From Gigaspora rosea (taxonomy: Eukaryota; Glomeromycota; Glomeromycetes; Diversisporales; Gigasporaceae): 64,000 nucleotides of DNA. Shown here one piece after another: positions 1 through 11,040 of the stretch. The number at the start of each line of letters is the position of its first letter. The first letter of the stretch is position 1. Both the position numbers and the translations under genes were made by a program. Where the stretch lies: assembly GCA_003550325.1 (NCBI GenBank), contig QKWP01000135.1, forward strand, positions 50,067 to 114,066. The letters are read 5' to 3'. The notes beneath the pieces were generated by a model, which did no database searches, was not told where the DNA came from, and saw nothing but the letters and a program-made list of their open reading frames with translations.

Positions 1-356
1 AATTTATGAATTGGTTTTCATAACCTAGCCGGGTCATAAAAGTTAAATTGTGAAATTAAATTTTATATATTAATAAATAAAATTTTATATGCCAGGTCCC
101 AGGTTATAAAAGCTAAAATTTAAATCTAAAATTTTATATTGCAAAATCTTGAATTTGATTGAGCAGTAGAAATCTATGTTAATGCAATAATGTGCTATGC
201 TGGTATTTTATCCCAATTGTCATAATTGACATAGCTCCCAAATATAGTGCTATAGTATAGTAAACGAGATTGTTTCACCCAGTTTGAAAAGTTAATAAAT
301 TCAATTTATATAATATAGGGTTCCAAGCTCTGACCCGGATAACCATGAAACTGATA
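1..356. other. A+T-rich non-coding stretch with an old MITE edge
   Basis: No open frame of note. The phrase tggttttcataacc near base 12 followed by gccgggtca matches the end of the MITE at 35121-35339, so this is probably a truncated member of that family. Confidence 0.4.
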
Positions 357-364
357 ACCCAACC

Positions 365-1030
365 AGGACCCCGAACAATACATATAGAGGTTACATTAGC
401 TTTAATATAAACTTTTTAAAATTTTTATCCACTTTTTATTAGAGCTAATTAACCATATTTTACATATAAGCTTTAATATTTAATAAATTTTAACCAAATA
501 TTAAATATAACAATACTTTTTTTTTAAAAAATTTTTTCAAAAAAAATTTTTTTCTCAAAAAAATTTTTTTTAAAAAAAAATTTTTCTTAAAAAAAAATTT
601 TTTAAAAAAAATTTTTCTCAAAAAAAAAGTTCTCAAAAAAAAATTTTTCTCAAAAAAAAAGTTCTCAAAAAAAAATTTTTCTCAAAAAAAAATTTATTTC
701 AAAAAAAAAGTTTTTCTAAAAAAAAATTTTTCTTAAAAAAAAATTTTTCAAAAAAAAATTTTTCTTAAAAAAAAAATTTTTCTTAAAAAAAAATTTTTTT
801 CAAAAAAAGGTTTTTTTAAAAAATTTTTTCTTTATCCAAATTTTAACTACAACCTATTTAAAACTTATTAATTTTATCCACTTTTAATAATATAACATTA
901 AAAGCTTTTATCCACTTTTAAATGTAACCTTTTGACCAATATCCACTTTTCAAATGTAACATTTTTGTAAAAAAGTAATCTTTTTAGCCAAAATTTCAAT
1001 GTAACCTTTATATATATTGTTCAGGGTCCT
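365..1030. mobile_element. hAT-like MITE, family A copy 1 (666 bp)
   Basis: The ends are inverted (aggaccccgaacaat at the left; attgttcagggtcct at the right). A perfect 8-bp target duplication acccaacc flanks it at 357-364 and 1031-1038. The core (about 505-835) is alternating A and T tracts. Two further members lie at 36184-37276 and 53647-54314. Non-autonomous: no coding frame. An 8-bp duplication is the hallmark of the hAT superfamily; the assignment rests on that and on the absence of other signals. Confidence 0.85.
505..835. repeat. A/T-tract low-complexity core
   Basis: Runs of 7-9 A alternate with runs of 5-7 T, often joined by tctc or ttctt. It is the variable centre of the surrounding MITE. 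Confidence 0.9.
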
Positions 1031-1038
1031 ACCCAACC

Positions 1039-1845
1039 CGAAAAATTACTATCCGGGTCATATTTTTGACAAACTGGTTTAAATATATAAATGGGTCATC
1101 TGTCAATAAACGGGGTATCTGTCAATAACAGACCACTTGTCAATAAGTTATAGGAAGACATATTTCTTTATACAAAATTTCTTTAAAATTATATATTTAG
1201 TTGTATTGTTGGCTTGACTTCACTAATCAGTTATTCGGGCCACCCGAACATAACTGAGTGACCTGTTTTATTTGAATAGCTGAATCACCCGATTACAACT
1301 GAGTGACCCATTTTAATCAGGTAACCAGTTTTAGTTTTGGGTACCTAGTTGGAAAAGATAATTAACCCGATGGATCACGAATAGAGATTTTTAAACTGGT
1401 TTGAAACCCTAATGTGATACTAATGTGATATATTAAATTTATGCACTTTATGCGATATATTGAATTTATGTGCTTTATAAATTTATGCGCTTTAACTGAT
1501 TTATTAAATATATTGAACCTGGTAACTAATTAAAACAAGAATATGCTAGATAGTCTAATCGAATTTTTATTTCTTTTAACTTTTTTTGCTTTGTCACATA
1601 TATTATACTAAAGTGTGTTAAAAATAAATAGGAGCTGGGCATAAAAAAGAAAATATATCTAATATAATATAGCAAGCTTAATATAAAATACAATAATATA
1701 AATAATTCTATGTTTAAAATTTTAAGATATACATATAAACAAGAGTGTCCTTATCCTGTACCCTGGGTAGAGGCTTTTATCCTATGCCCGGAGGTATAGA
1801 TTTTTATCCTGTACTGCCTAAATCTGATTGGTCCAAATATTAAAA
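1039..1845. other. Non-coding, short degenerate repeats
   Basis: No gene seen. It contains three tgtcaata words (about 1098-1145) and repeated gagtgacc words (1255-1310), suggesting decayed repeats. Confidence 0.4.
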
Positions 1846-1846
1846 A

Positions 1847-2041
1847 ATTTAAATTTTTTGAAGACTTTTTTATTATAGATAATTTATTAAAAAAGAAAAA
1901 AAAAATAAAAAAATAAAAAAAATACTAAGTAGCGAAAAGTACCAACAAAAAAAAATTAAATTTTTTGAAGACTTTTTTATTATATAATTTATTAAAAAAG
2001 AAAATAAAAAATAAAAAAAAATACTAAATAGTGAAAAGTAC
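1847..2041. repeat. Two-copy direct repeat (about 95-105 bp)
   Basis: The segment beginning aaattttttgaagactttt at about 1850 recurs at about 1954, each followed by A-rich tract and actaa(g/a)tag(c/t)gaaaagtac. Tandem duplicate, non-coding. Confidence 0.7.
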
Positions 2042-2079
2042 AAAAAAAGAAGAAGCAAGACAAAGGCCAAAAACACTAC

Positions 2080-2625
2080 CAAAACACATTAAAAGATGAC
2101 GAATGCACCAACACGATAACAAAGACACCAAATGATGACCAAAAGCAACACAAATCTATAATAAAAAACACCACCAAATAACACTGAAAGCACGATGAAA
2201 AGCACTACTAAACAACGATAAAAAGACCACAACCAAAAACACTACCAAACGATGACCAAAAGCACACAAAACAACAATAAAACACCACAAAAAAGTGACG
2301 AAAAGCACTATATAAACGACGACAAAAGCACCAAAAAAAATGACGACAAAAATACTGCACAATAACGACAAAAGTACAAAAAAAAACTGACAGCAAAAAC
2401 ACCACAAAAAAACGAAAGACCAAAAAAAATGAAAACACTACACAACACGACAAAAGTAAAAAAAATGACAGCAAAAACACCACACAACAATGACGAAAGC
2501 ACCAAAAAAAATGACAGCAAAAACACTACACAATGACGACGAAAGCACCAAAAAAAAATGACAGCAACGAAACCAACAAAAAAAGACAACAGCAAAAACA
2601 ATGACGAAAGTACTAACAAAAACAT
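2080..2625. repeat. A/C-rich degenerate minisatellite
   Basis: Loose iterations of gacgaaaagcaccaaaaaa and gacagcaaaaacaccacac in varying order. Long minus-strand open frames here are rich in F, V and C only because of the skewed composition; they are not genes. Confidence 0.8.
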
Positions 2626-2639
2626 TGCGATTCTATGTT

Positions 2640-3900
2640 GATCAGTTTAATTTTATATAAACATAGTCACATGATTGACAAAGGTTAAGACCCTATACCC
2701 CAGAGTATAGGTTAAGTTTCCCTATAAAAAAATTCTGGTTTTAGTATAACTATGTCGCATAGCTACCCTAATTATTATAATGAGATTACAGTAATTAAAC
2801 TTATAAAATTTTTTGTCAAGTTGCCGGGTCTTGGGGCATGATTTTAAAATTTAAAATTTTATTACAGTAAATATAAAATTTTTTAATAAATAAAAATAAA
2901 ATCCAGGTGAACAGATGAAAAATTTTTTAAATGTTATAAAAACCAATTAATAAATTTTATATAGCCTAATATATTCAACTTTAAAAAATTTTTAATTTTA
3001 AAATGTACAGTACTTACATAAAATTTCTGGTTTTAGCACGACTGTATCTGCAGCTACTCTAACTGGTGATAGTGCAAATCTTGGAAATTGAACAATGTTC
3101 AAGTTTGAATATATCTAAGTCCAAAATATTTTATTCAGACTTTGTCTGAGTAACAATCTAGTTATTCAGATATAACTTGGACTTGGACATTGGACAATGT
3201 CTAAAAATGTTCATGTCTAACAAATATAGCTTGAATATTTAAAATATCCTATTCCTTCATCTTCAGAAATTACTAGACTACCAATTAAGTTAGTTCAGAA
3301 AGATTAGTTAGTAGGCATTAGATACTTTATAATCTTTCTTTTCTTGGTTCATACTTTTGTAGCACATGTTTTTTGTTTGGTACAATTCAGATTGCCAGGT
3401 TAGTAGACCATTTTTGCCATAGAAGCCTTTGCCCTATTTAGGAAGATGTCAAAAATCAGATAATTTTTTAGAGAAAGAGGAGGTAAAAAAAGTTGAAATT
3501 ATATATAAAAAACCTGACCAAATATATATTAAGAAAGGAGAAAGGAAGTAGGTCTCTAATAAGAAATAATCAGGTAATTAATAATATATTTCTTATTCAA
3601 TTCTGTTTTATAGTACTGTCAAAGGCTAATTACTTTTTGCTTAGAACTAACCAGAATTGTTTTTGCTCCTACTATGTTTTTAAGATTTATGTGCTATATG
3701 AACTTATTATAGTTTGTGTTGCTCTATATCAGTTTGCATTTCTTTACATAATAAAATGAATTCAGGTCAAGTCAATTGTTGCTTGAAAAAAATTATGGCC
3801 TCTTAACTGAACATTGTCTGCTATTGTAAAATTAATTGAAAGTGCTAGCCATATTTGTATTTTTTTATCCAAAGTTTCATTGTAAACTTAATTTTATTAT
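2640..3900. other. Non-coding with decayed repeats
   Basis: Around 2730-2790 and 3022-3070 the same phrase recurs (ttctggttttag followed by a gcagctac/gcatagctacc block). 2811-2965 resembles the MITE at 35121. An imperfect palindrome on taagtcca/tggactt lies at about 3110-3205. No convincing gene. Confidence 0.4.
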
Positions 3901-4264
3901 GTAGGTGGGATGAAAAGTCTTGTTAGTAGATCAATATCTTGATCATTTTTAAATATATAGTTTTAAATTTTATATATATTAATATAGTGGTTATAATGAA
4001 TTTATAAAAAAAATTTTAATTAATTTTAATTAGATAGTTGTTGAAAAAATTGGTTTTTAAATTTATTAATTTAACCAATTGAAATTTATTATTATAAAAA
4101 TTTAAATTAAGTTATTTATATTAAAAATTTTTATATAATAAAAAAAATTATATGACCAAAATAATGAACTATATTTATATAATTAAAGTTTATTTAAATA
4201 AATTTTATTTATAATTATTTGAAGTAATTTTATTATAAATTAAATATTTTACTATATATAGTAA

Positions 4265-4897
4265 GGGAATAGAAATTTGTCGCACCCGCGACATGTTGCA
4301 CCCCCGATTCGGCCAATCAAATCGCACGATTTTGTAGGCAAAAAATTTTATTTTTTAAAAATTCAAAATTTTACTAGTAAAATGTAAAAATAAATAAGCG
4401 ATATCAAAACATATAATGTAAAATTTTATTCTGAACAACTTTTTCTAAGTCATAAAGATAGATTATCTTAGTAAAAAAAACGTTTTATAAGAAAAACCAA
4501 AAATTTCGAACGTTAGCATATATAAAACTTTTTTTTTACTAATATAAATCTATCTTTACGTTTAAGAATTATATGTAAAATTTTATGCTAAACAACTTTT
4601 TCTAAGTTAAAAAGGTAGATTGTTTTAGTAAAAAAAAGTTTTATATGTGCTAACTTTGGAAATTTTTGATTTTTCTTATAAAACGTTTTTTACTAAGATA
4701 ATCTATCTTTATGACTTATAAAAAGTTGTTCAGAATAAAATTTTACGTTATATGGCATGCTATTTTATATAAATTTTACACTTTATTATGTAAAATTTTT
4801 AATTTTTAAAAAAAAATTTTTTTGCCTATAAAATCATGCGATTTGATTGGCGAACCAGGGGTGCGACATGTCGCGGGTGCGACAAATTTATTTTCCC
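4265..4897. mobile_element. Foldback MITE with 9-bp target duplication (MULE-like, 633 bp)
   Basis: The left end begins gggaatagaaatttgtcgca and the right end is its inverse. The duplication atatagtaa is present on both sides (4256-4264, 4898-4906). Almost the whole length is self-complementary, with nested arms (for example gttcagaataaaatttta against taaaattttattctgaac). 9-bp duplications are typical of Mutator-like elements; this is a deletion-type, non-coding member. Confidence 0.85.
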
Positions 4898-5189
4898 ATA
4901 TAGTAATTAATTTACTTTTTTTTATGTTCAACGGTCTTGCTTCTTTTTATTATTTGAGAAATGGTAATACAATGCTGCCACTGATTACTTTTAAAACTCT
5001 ATCAAAAAGAAACTCTCCAAGTACTAGGTACCCAAAGCGACCTGCCATAACAACCTTTCATCTCAAGTCGGAGCCCGAACTTGCTCGAACTTTGGTACAA
5101 TGTATGCCCAACTATCACTGATACCGGTGTTGTATGCCATATCAAGACCATTTTTTTTCTTTCCTTAAAATTTTTCCTTCTTCATAAAG

Positions 5190-5320
5190 GACATGAAAAA
5201 GGGGGAAAGTAAAAACAAACAAAATAGAAAACGAATACAAAAAGGAAGTAAAAAAAGGGAAAAAGAAAAAACAAAAGAAAAGAAAAGAAAACGACAAAAA
5301 GAAAAAACAAAAGAGAGAAG
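5190..5320 (+). repeat. Purine-only tract
   Basis: A/G-rich run whose translation is only K, E, R and Q. Low complexity rather than a gene, though it resembles the K/E-rich linker in the retroelement-like fragment at 63328-63753. Confidence 0.6.
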
Positions 5321-5389
5321 AAAAACAAATCTAGATAATAGTATAATTGAAGCCTATACTACGCTCATAAAAATTACACAATATTAACT

Positions 5390-6000
5390 AAGATCTCATT
5401 ACTGTATCTAAAGTAAAACCATAAGGAAAAACTAAACTAAGAGGTTGAGATATGCCAATCAAAACTTTTCTAGAAACCCTCCATAGACGTCCGTCAATCA
5501 TTGCAATACACGTGAACATGCCGGCAGCTTGTGTTGTGATTTCTCATAACTTCTCGTGACTTGAGTTTCCATTTTGAGATGGTAAACAATGTTGATCTTT
5601 TGGAGAGGGTAAGCCAAAATTCCCACTTTTTGGTAAAAATTTTGCGAAAAGCTGTATGGGAGGCTGGAAAACTAACGTAAAGAGACTATGGGAGTTTGCA
5701 AAGTATAGAATAGTATAGAAAACCAGAAGCTTGCTTTCACTAATGCTTCTACAAGTTCTTGACATGTACTTCTGGTATTTACCAACTACTTGTTTGATAG
5801 TTCTGTAGACTTCCACCGGGGAGCCAAAAACCCAAAGTGAGTTCTTTTTCAACTCTATTTCAGTTCTCCAAATAATCCGAAGACTCATCAAGCTTAAGAC
5901 TACTAGTCCTAGTTGCTACAAGAGAAGTTTTGTGTATTATTTTCTATACTAACTAAATACTTGGTTGCAGGTCCGTTCGGTGATTGTTGGTTTGAGGGAT
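5390..6000. other. Unclassified interior of the 3901-6610 element
   Basis: Less A+T-rich than its surroundings, with a 115-codon minus-strand open frame (5544-5891) that matches no family I recognise. It could be decayed transposon coding sequence. Nothing further can be supported. Confidence 0.3.
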
Positions 6001-6610
6001 CATTGGAAAGAGTTGTTATATAATTATTATTCATTGAGTAATTAATTTACTAAATTTAGTAATAAAATTTATCTATATAACAATTTTAATTTTTGGTTGT
6101 TTTAAATAAATTTAATAATTTTATTTGAAAATAGAATAGTTATAAATAAAAATTATTGCAAAATTATTATTATTTATAAAATTTATAAAAATCTTAAAAA
6201 ATAAAAAAACTATAGCTTCGCAAAATCTAATTAAACAAAGAAAAATTTTAAATTGTAAATTTTTTAAATTTTAATATGTTAATTTAAAAATAAATTATAT
6301 ATTTAAAAACTACATAACTAATTGTAGTATTAGCTAAATTTTTAGAAAAATTAATTAAATTTTTAAATTTTTTTTATATATACTTAAGATAAAGTTTAAT
6401 TAATTTTTATATAAAAAAATTTGCAATATTTTTTTTTTTTTATATAATAAATTAAAAATTCAATATTTTAAAAACTATTTGATAAAAATACTTAAAATTT
6501 TTTTTACATATTTATTATAACCACTATATTTATATATATAAAGGTTAAAACTGTATCTTTAAAATTGATCAGATATTAATCTACTGACAAGATTTTTCAT
6601 CCAACCTACG

Positions 6611-7050
6611 TAACTGCTAAAAGATATTATAAACTAAAAAAACAAATATTATTTGTGTCTGAAGCCAAGAATAAATATTAGACTAATCCATGTTGATCTC
6701 TATAACTAATTGGCTAACATTGCACATGTGACTGGAATCCAACACAAAATCAGTCCATTGCTGTACTACAGAGTTCTTGTTATGCTTCAGACAATGAACA
6801 GGCTTGCAAGAAATGGTTCTACAAGCTATGTTTAGAAAGTTTGCTCAACAATCATGGAGATATATAGAATTATGCTGTAGGAGATTGATGGAAAAATTAG
6901 CAAACATGCATGCAAGAAATTTAAGTTTCACAAGAGGGTTCCTGGAAATAATTGGCTTTATTTGAACAAAAAAATAAAGAAATTAATAAAGTTAAACAAA
7001 ATTAATGCGATTAAGAATAAATAATAAAACTAAATATAATTTAAAAAATA
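6611..7050. other. Non-coding A+T-rich stretch
   Basis: No frame, no tandem repeat and no clear inverted repeat were seen. Confidence 0.35.
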
Positions 7051-7705
7051 TTATTACACTTTGCAAAATTGTGTGCCCTTATAATTATTTGTTTATGTTA
7101 AATCACAATTATTTAATCATAGCGATAAGGGTCACACAAAGCGCAAAAATGAAATAAATAAATTAATGTAATTAAAAAGAAATTAAATAGATAAATTATT
7201 GCAATTTGCATAATTTGTAACCCCTATTATTAATTTCTTTATGATTAAATGATTGTGTTTGCGATCGCGATTGCTAAAACCGGTTAATTTATCATAAATT
7301 GAGCTTGACACATGATAAATTGGCTGGCTTTAGGGGATGGCTAAAGCCAGGTGCGTTTATATGTTTTTGATTATTTAATTAAAATTAGGGTAAGGGTAAG
7401 TTAGGGGTTAGGGTTAGGCTTGACTTATAAGTAAAATTGTCTTCCCGACATTTTTTATTAATGCTCCTAGACAGGTTTAGACACTTGTTTTTTGTATTTT
7501 CGACGTTTTTCACTTTTTTTCATTGTTTTTGTCTCGTCGGGCTGATCCGTAAAGATCGAATTTTACGATTTGATTGGCTTTCTATCACGTGAACGCACCT
7601 GGCTTTAGACGACCCCTGGCTTTAGCAATCGCGATCGCAATCACAATCATTTAAACATAAAAATCATAGAGGTCACAACATTATGCAAACCGCAATAAAT
7701 AAATG
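7050..7705. mobile_element. Palindromic repeat cluster hosting a younger MITE
   Basis: The arms at 7196-7278 and about 7620-7705 are inverted copies (gcgatcgcgattgctaaa centre, gtaacccctat/gaggtcacaac flanks). A smaller palindrome sits at 7053-7140 (cctttgc/gtgtgcccttat and its inverse). The host is older than the insertion at 7333. Confidence 0.6.
7333..7616. mobile_element. MITE family B copy 1 (284 bp), 8-bp target duplication
   Basis: Inverted ends share ctaaagccaggtgcgtt. The duplication tggcttta flanks it exactly (7325-7332, 7617-7624). The interior has a cttcccgacattttttatta core and a gattggct word near the right end. Copy 2 is at 16882-17164. Confidence 0.85.
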
Positions 7706-8027
7706 GGTGATGCAAAATCAAAACCGGAGAGGAATACTCAAATTTCACCGTGGCAACTAATCATAATTAATTTAATTATGTAGTATTATGATTTCGAAAG
7801 TTAATTTGGGCACTCAGATTGAAAACAATTTTTGGAGCTGCGACACTTTTAAAAGTTTGGAGTCGGTTTTATTTTTTACAAGAAAAATGAACCCGGGTTC
7901 AAACCATGTCTTGTAACACCTGGCCGCGTGACTTAAGTTCGTTTGAGCGAAAATCGATTTTTGTGCGATTATTGACATTTAAATTTAGGACAAAGTCACG
8001 TGACTTCCGCCTTTAGGAACCAAAAAA

Positions 8028-8294
8028 GGGGACGTCTAAAGCGGAGGCAACTCATATTTAATAATTTTTTCAATTAACTTTAGGGTTAGGGTCGTCCCAT
8101 ATTAGGGTTATATTAGGTTTTAGGTATATATAAGCAAAATTGCCTTCCCGACATTTTTGATTAACCTATCAAGGTAGGTTTAGACTGCCGTTTTTCGTAT
8201 TTTTCAGGTTTTTTGCTTTTATTTCTTGTTTTGCTTCGCCGGCGATCATCAAGATTCTATAATTTGATTGGCTGCCTCCGCTTTAGACGTCCCC
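8028..8294. mobile_element. MITE with perfect 22-bp inverted ends (267 bp)
   Basis: The left end ggggacgtctaaagcgga is repeated exactly in inverse at the right end. The internal core (cttcccgacatttttgatta, then an aggtttaga block) is shared with family B although the ends differ. Target duplication unresolved; only aaa is common to both flanks. Confidence 0.75.
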
Positions 8295-8370
8295 AAACCG
8301 GTAAGTGCGTGAGATAAAAATTTAGGGTTAGAGCTTTAACGTTAGAGGCTATAAGGTTAGATTAATGCTT

Positions 8371-8549
8371 GGGACGAAATTGGCAAAAAAAAGATCATCG
8401 GAAAATCAATTTTTATGTTATAATAAAATGCAAACTTTAAGGAGCTATATAGCAAAATTTTGTTGACGCAACTACTTTTGTGTCTTAAGTAAAAAATGAT
8501 ATTAACTTATGAAAAAAATACCTTTTGAAAAAATTGTCAATTTCGTCCC
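8371..8549. mobile_element. Small inverted-repeat element (179 bp)
   Basis: gggacgaaattg at the left is mirrored by caatttcgtccc at the right. It is followed by another copy of the family-B-like core (cattcccgtcatttttaatta to cgattggct, about 8578-8710). Confidence 0.6.
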
Positions 8550-8774
8550 TTTTTGCAGCAAGCCTATATGTAAATTTCATTCCCGTCATTTTTAATTATG
8601 CACCAAGATCGATTTAAACATATTTCGCTTTCCTTCTTTTACGCGTGTTTGGTTCTTTGTCGGGCTGATCCGGAATAGTCAAAATTTGCAATTTTCGATT
8701 GGCTATTTCCTCTCAGGAGTTTGTATCACCCGCGCAAAGTATAGAAGGACATTCGTTTGATTGGTTGATGTAAA

Positions 8775-8992
8775 TCAATTACCAGGTAGCTTATTTATAC
8801 ATTTTAAAGTACACCGCAAAAGCCATTTCTAACTTCACTCCCGACTTAATTTACTTAGAAGACAGAATATACCAACGCCTATTGGACCACGCGAAATTAT
8901 ACTGTCGAGAAGGTAACTGGAAACTTTTCCGTCCAAAACTACTTTATTACGTTAAATTTAAATACATTCTTATTGCTAACTGTTTAAGTTGA
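8775..8992 (+). other. Orphan open frame of uncertain nature (72 codons, no Met)
   Basis: After a TAA the frame stays open for 72 codons to TGA at 8990-8992, with relatively even codon and residue use (includes LEDRIYQRLLDHAKLYC and REGNWKLFRPKLLYY). It ends just before the Sel1 cassette. There is no start codon and no recognised family. It may be an isolated exon or a transposon remnant. It has no counterpart upstream of the second cassette. Confidence 0.3.
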
Positions 8993-9040
8993 ATAGGTCC
9001 AAGCTCTTTAAATATCTTTTTTATCATAACGTTAAATAAA

Positions 9041-9519
9041 ACGGAAGAACAATTCATCAAAGGCAAAGTTGCTCAAATAAGTTTTACTGATTGCCAAAAA
9101 TTAGCAGATGTAAACTATCCAGACGGAGTGTACTGGCTTGGATATTGTTATGAGTATGGAATTGGGATTGAAAAGGATGAAAACAAAGCATTTATTCATT
9201 ATCAAAAATCGGCAGATATGAATAATTCTAACGGAATGTATAAAGTTGGTTATTGTCATTATTTAGGAATTGGGGTTGAAAAAGATAATTACAAAGCATT
9301 TGAGCACTACAAAAGTCTGCAGAAATGAATCATCTTAACGGAATCTTTAAAACCGCTATTTGTTACTATTATGGAATTGGTGTGGAAAAAAACGAAAATA
9401 AATTTTCGGAATGGTTTAGAAAGTATGCAATTTTAGATTTTAATCATAATATCTCGTATTTTAAAATTGGGAATATCTCATACAACATCAATTATCAAAT
9501 TTTAATTATCAGAGAGTAA
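9041..9519 (+). pseudogene. Sel1-repeat protein, copy 1 (broken)
   Basis: Near-identical to the intact Sel1 gene at 47880-48263. The start codon position holds ACG (9041-9043) instead of ATG, and no in-frame Met lies between it and an upstream stop. One A is missing from the run near 9310, shifting the frame inside the second repeat; the third repeat continues from about 9325 in another frame and reads through a longer tail to 9519. Sel1 repeats (GYCYEYGIGIEKDENKAF) are alpha-alpha solenoid units that mediate protein contacts. The two lesions together make translation of a full product unlikely. Confidence 0.85.
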
Positions 9520-9596
9520 GCATAAGGAACATCTATTCGTGTATACATCAGCTACGCATTTATATTTGAAATATATGTTTATTATTTGTATTATTT

Positions 9597-10945
9597 AGCC
9601 CGTGAGTATGAACTTTTATTAATCAAAGAAATTAAAACTAAAGACAAGTTCACAAATCATGATCATAAATACTTATTTCTCATTATCTGTTACGTAATGC
9701 CCTTCAAATCATTTCATTCGCATTAATTTTAGTCTGTGAGTATGAAGAACATTTATTAATCATACTGTCGTAGGAATTAAAAATAGCAAAACAAGTTCAC
9801 AAATCATGATCATAAATACTTATTTCCCATTACCTGTTACGTAATGCCCTTCAAATCATTTCATTCGCGTTAATTTAGTCTGTGAGTATAAAGAACATTT
9901 ATTAATCATACTGTCGTAGGAATTAAAAACAGCAAAACAAGTTCACAAATCATGATCATAAATACTTATTTCCCATTACCTGTTACGTAATGCCCTTCAA
10001 ATCATTTCATTCGCATTAATCATTTCATTCAGCGCGTGAGTATAAAGAACATTTATTAATCATACTGTCGTAGGAATTAAAAACAGCAAAACAAGTTCAC
10101 AAATCATGATCATAAATACTTATTTCCCATTACCTGTTACGTAATGCCCTTCAAATCATTTCATTCGCATTAATCATTTCATTCAGCGCGTGAGTATAAA
10201 GAACATTTATTAATCATACTGTCGTAGGAATTAAAAACAGCAAAACAAGTTCACAAATCATGATCATAAATACTTATTTCCCATTACCTGTTACGTAATG
10301 CCCTTCAAATCATTTCATTCGCATTAATCATTTCATTCAGCGCGTGAGTATAAAGAACATTTATTAATCATACTGTCGTAGGAATTAAAAACAGCAAAAC
10401 AAGTTCACAAATCATGATCATAAATACTTATTTCCCATTACCTGTTACGTAATGCCCTTCAAATCATTTCATTCGCATTAATCATTTCATTCAGCGCGTG
10501 AGTATAAAGAACATTTATTAATCATACTGTCGTAGGAATTAAAAACAGCAAAACAAGTTCACAAATCATGATCATAAATACTTATTTCCCATTACCTGTT
10601 ACGTAATGCCCTTCAAATCATTTCATTCGCATTAATCATTTCATTCAGCGGGTGAGTATAAAGAACATTTATTAATCATACTGTCGTAGGAATTAAAAAC
10701 AGCAAAACAAGTTCACAAATCATGATCATAAATACTTATTTCCCATTACCTGTTACGTAATGCCCTTCAAATCATTTCATTCGCATTAATCATTTCATTC
10801 AGCGGGTGAGTATAAAGAACATTTATTAATCATACTGTCGTAGGAATTAAAAACAGCAAAACAAGTTCACAAATCATGATCATAAATACTTATTTCCCAT
10901 TACCTGTTACGTAATATTTTTCAATTCATCCATTCGCATTAATTT
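9597..10945. repeat. 154-bp tandem array, cassette copy 1 (9 units)
   Basis: Unit starts at the gtgagtata(a/t) phrase. Units 4-9 begin at 10031, 10185, 10339, 10493, 10647 and 10801, an exact 154-bp period. The first three are shorter and diverged. Each unit contains acaaatcatgatcataaata and cctgttacgtaatgccc and no open frame. Units 8 and 9 share a gcggg variant where 4-7 have gcgcg. The array sits between the Sel1 remnant and the kinase remnant. Confidence 0.95.
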
Positions 10946-11040
10946 AGTCGGTATGTATAAAGTTATTTACATTTGATATAAAGTTTAAAATATTGTATAG
11001 TAGATATGAATAACTTTTATGATCGTTATATAGTGAATCT

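Larger units (their letters stand above)
3901..6610. mobile_element. Composite element bounded by inverted repeats of about 110 bp or more
   Basis: The block from 3901 (gtaggtgggatgaaaagtc...) is found inverted at about 6500-6610 (...gatttttcatccaacctac). Similarity is clear over roughly 110 bp and then fades into A+T-rich arms. The interior holds the 4265 foldback, a purine-rich tract and unclassified sequence without a long frame. No target duplication could be resolved, so the outer limits are approximate. Confidence 0.6.

Noticed and set aside
2156..2625. Overlapping minus-strand open frames of 83-105 codons
   Set aside because: They arise from an A/C-rich minisatellite and translate to F, V, S and C only.
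4822..5121. 99-codon frame at the edge of the foldback
   Set aside because: It starts inside the MULE-like foldback end, crosses its target duplication and has no recognisable family.
5193..5387. Basic K/E/R-rich 64-codon protein
   Set aside because: Translation of a purine-only tract with no other support.
9597..10945. Regular 154-bp periodic array as a CRISPR locus
   Set aside because: The whole 154-bp unit repeats; there are no unique spacers between short repeats, and the context is eukaryotic.
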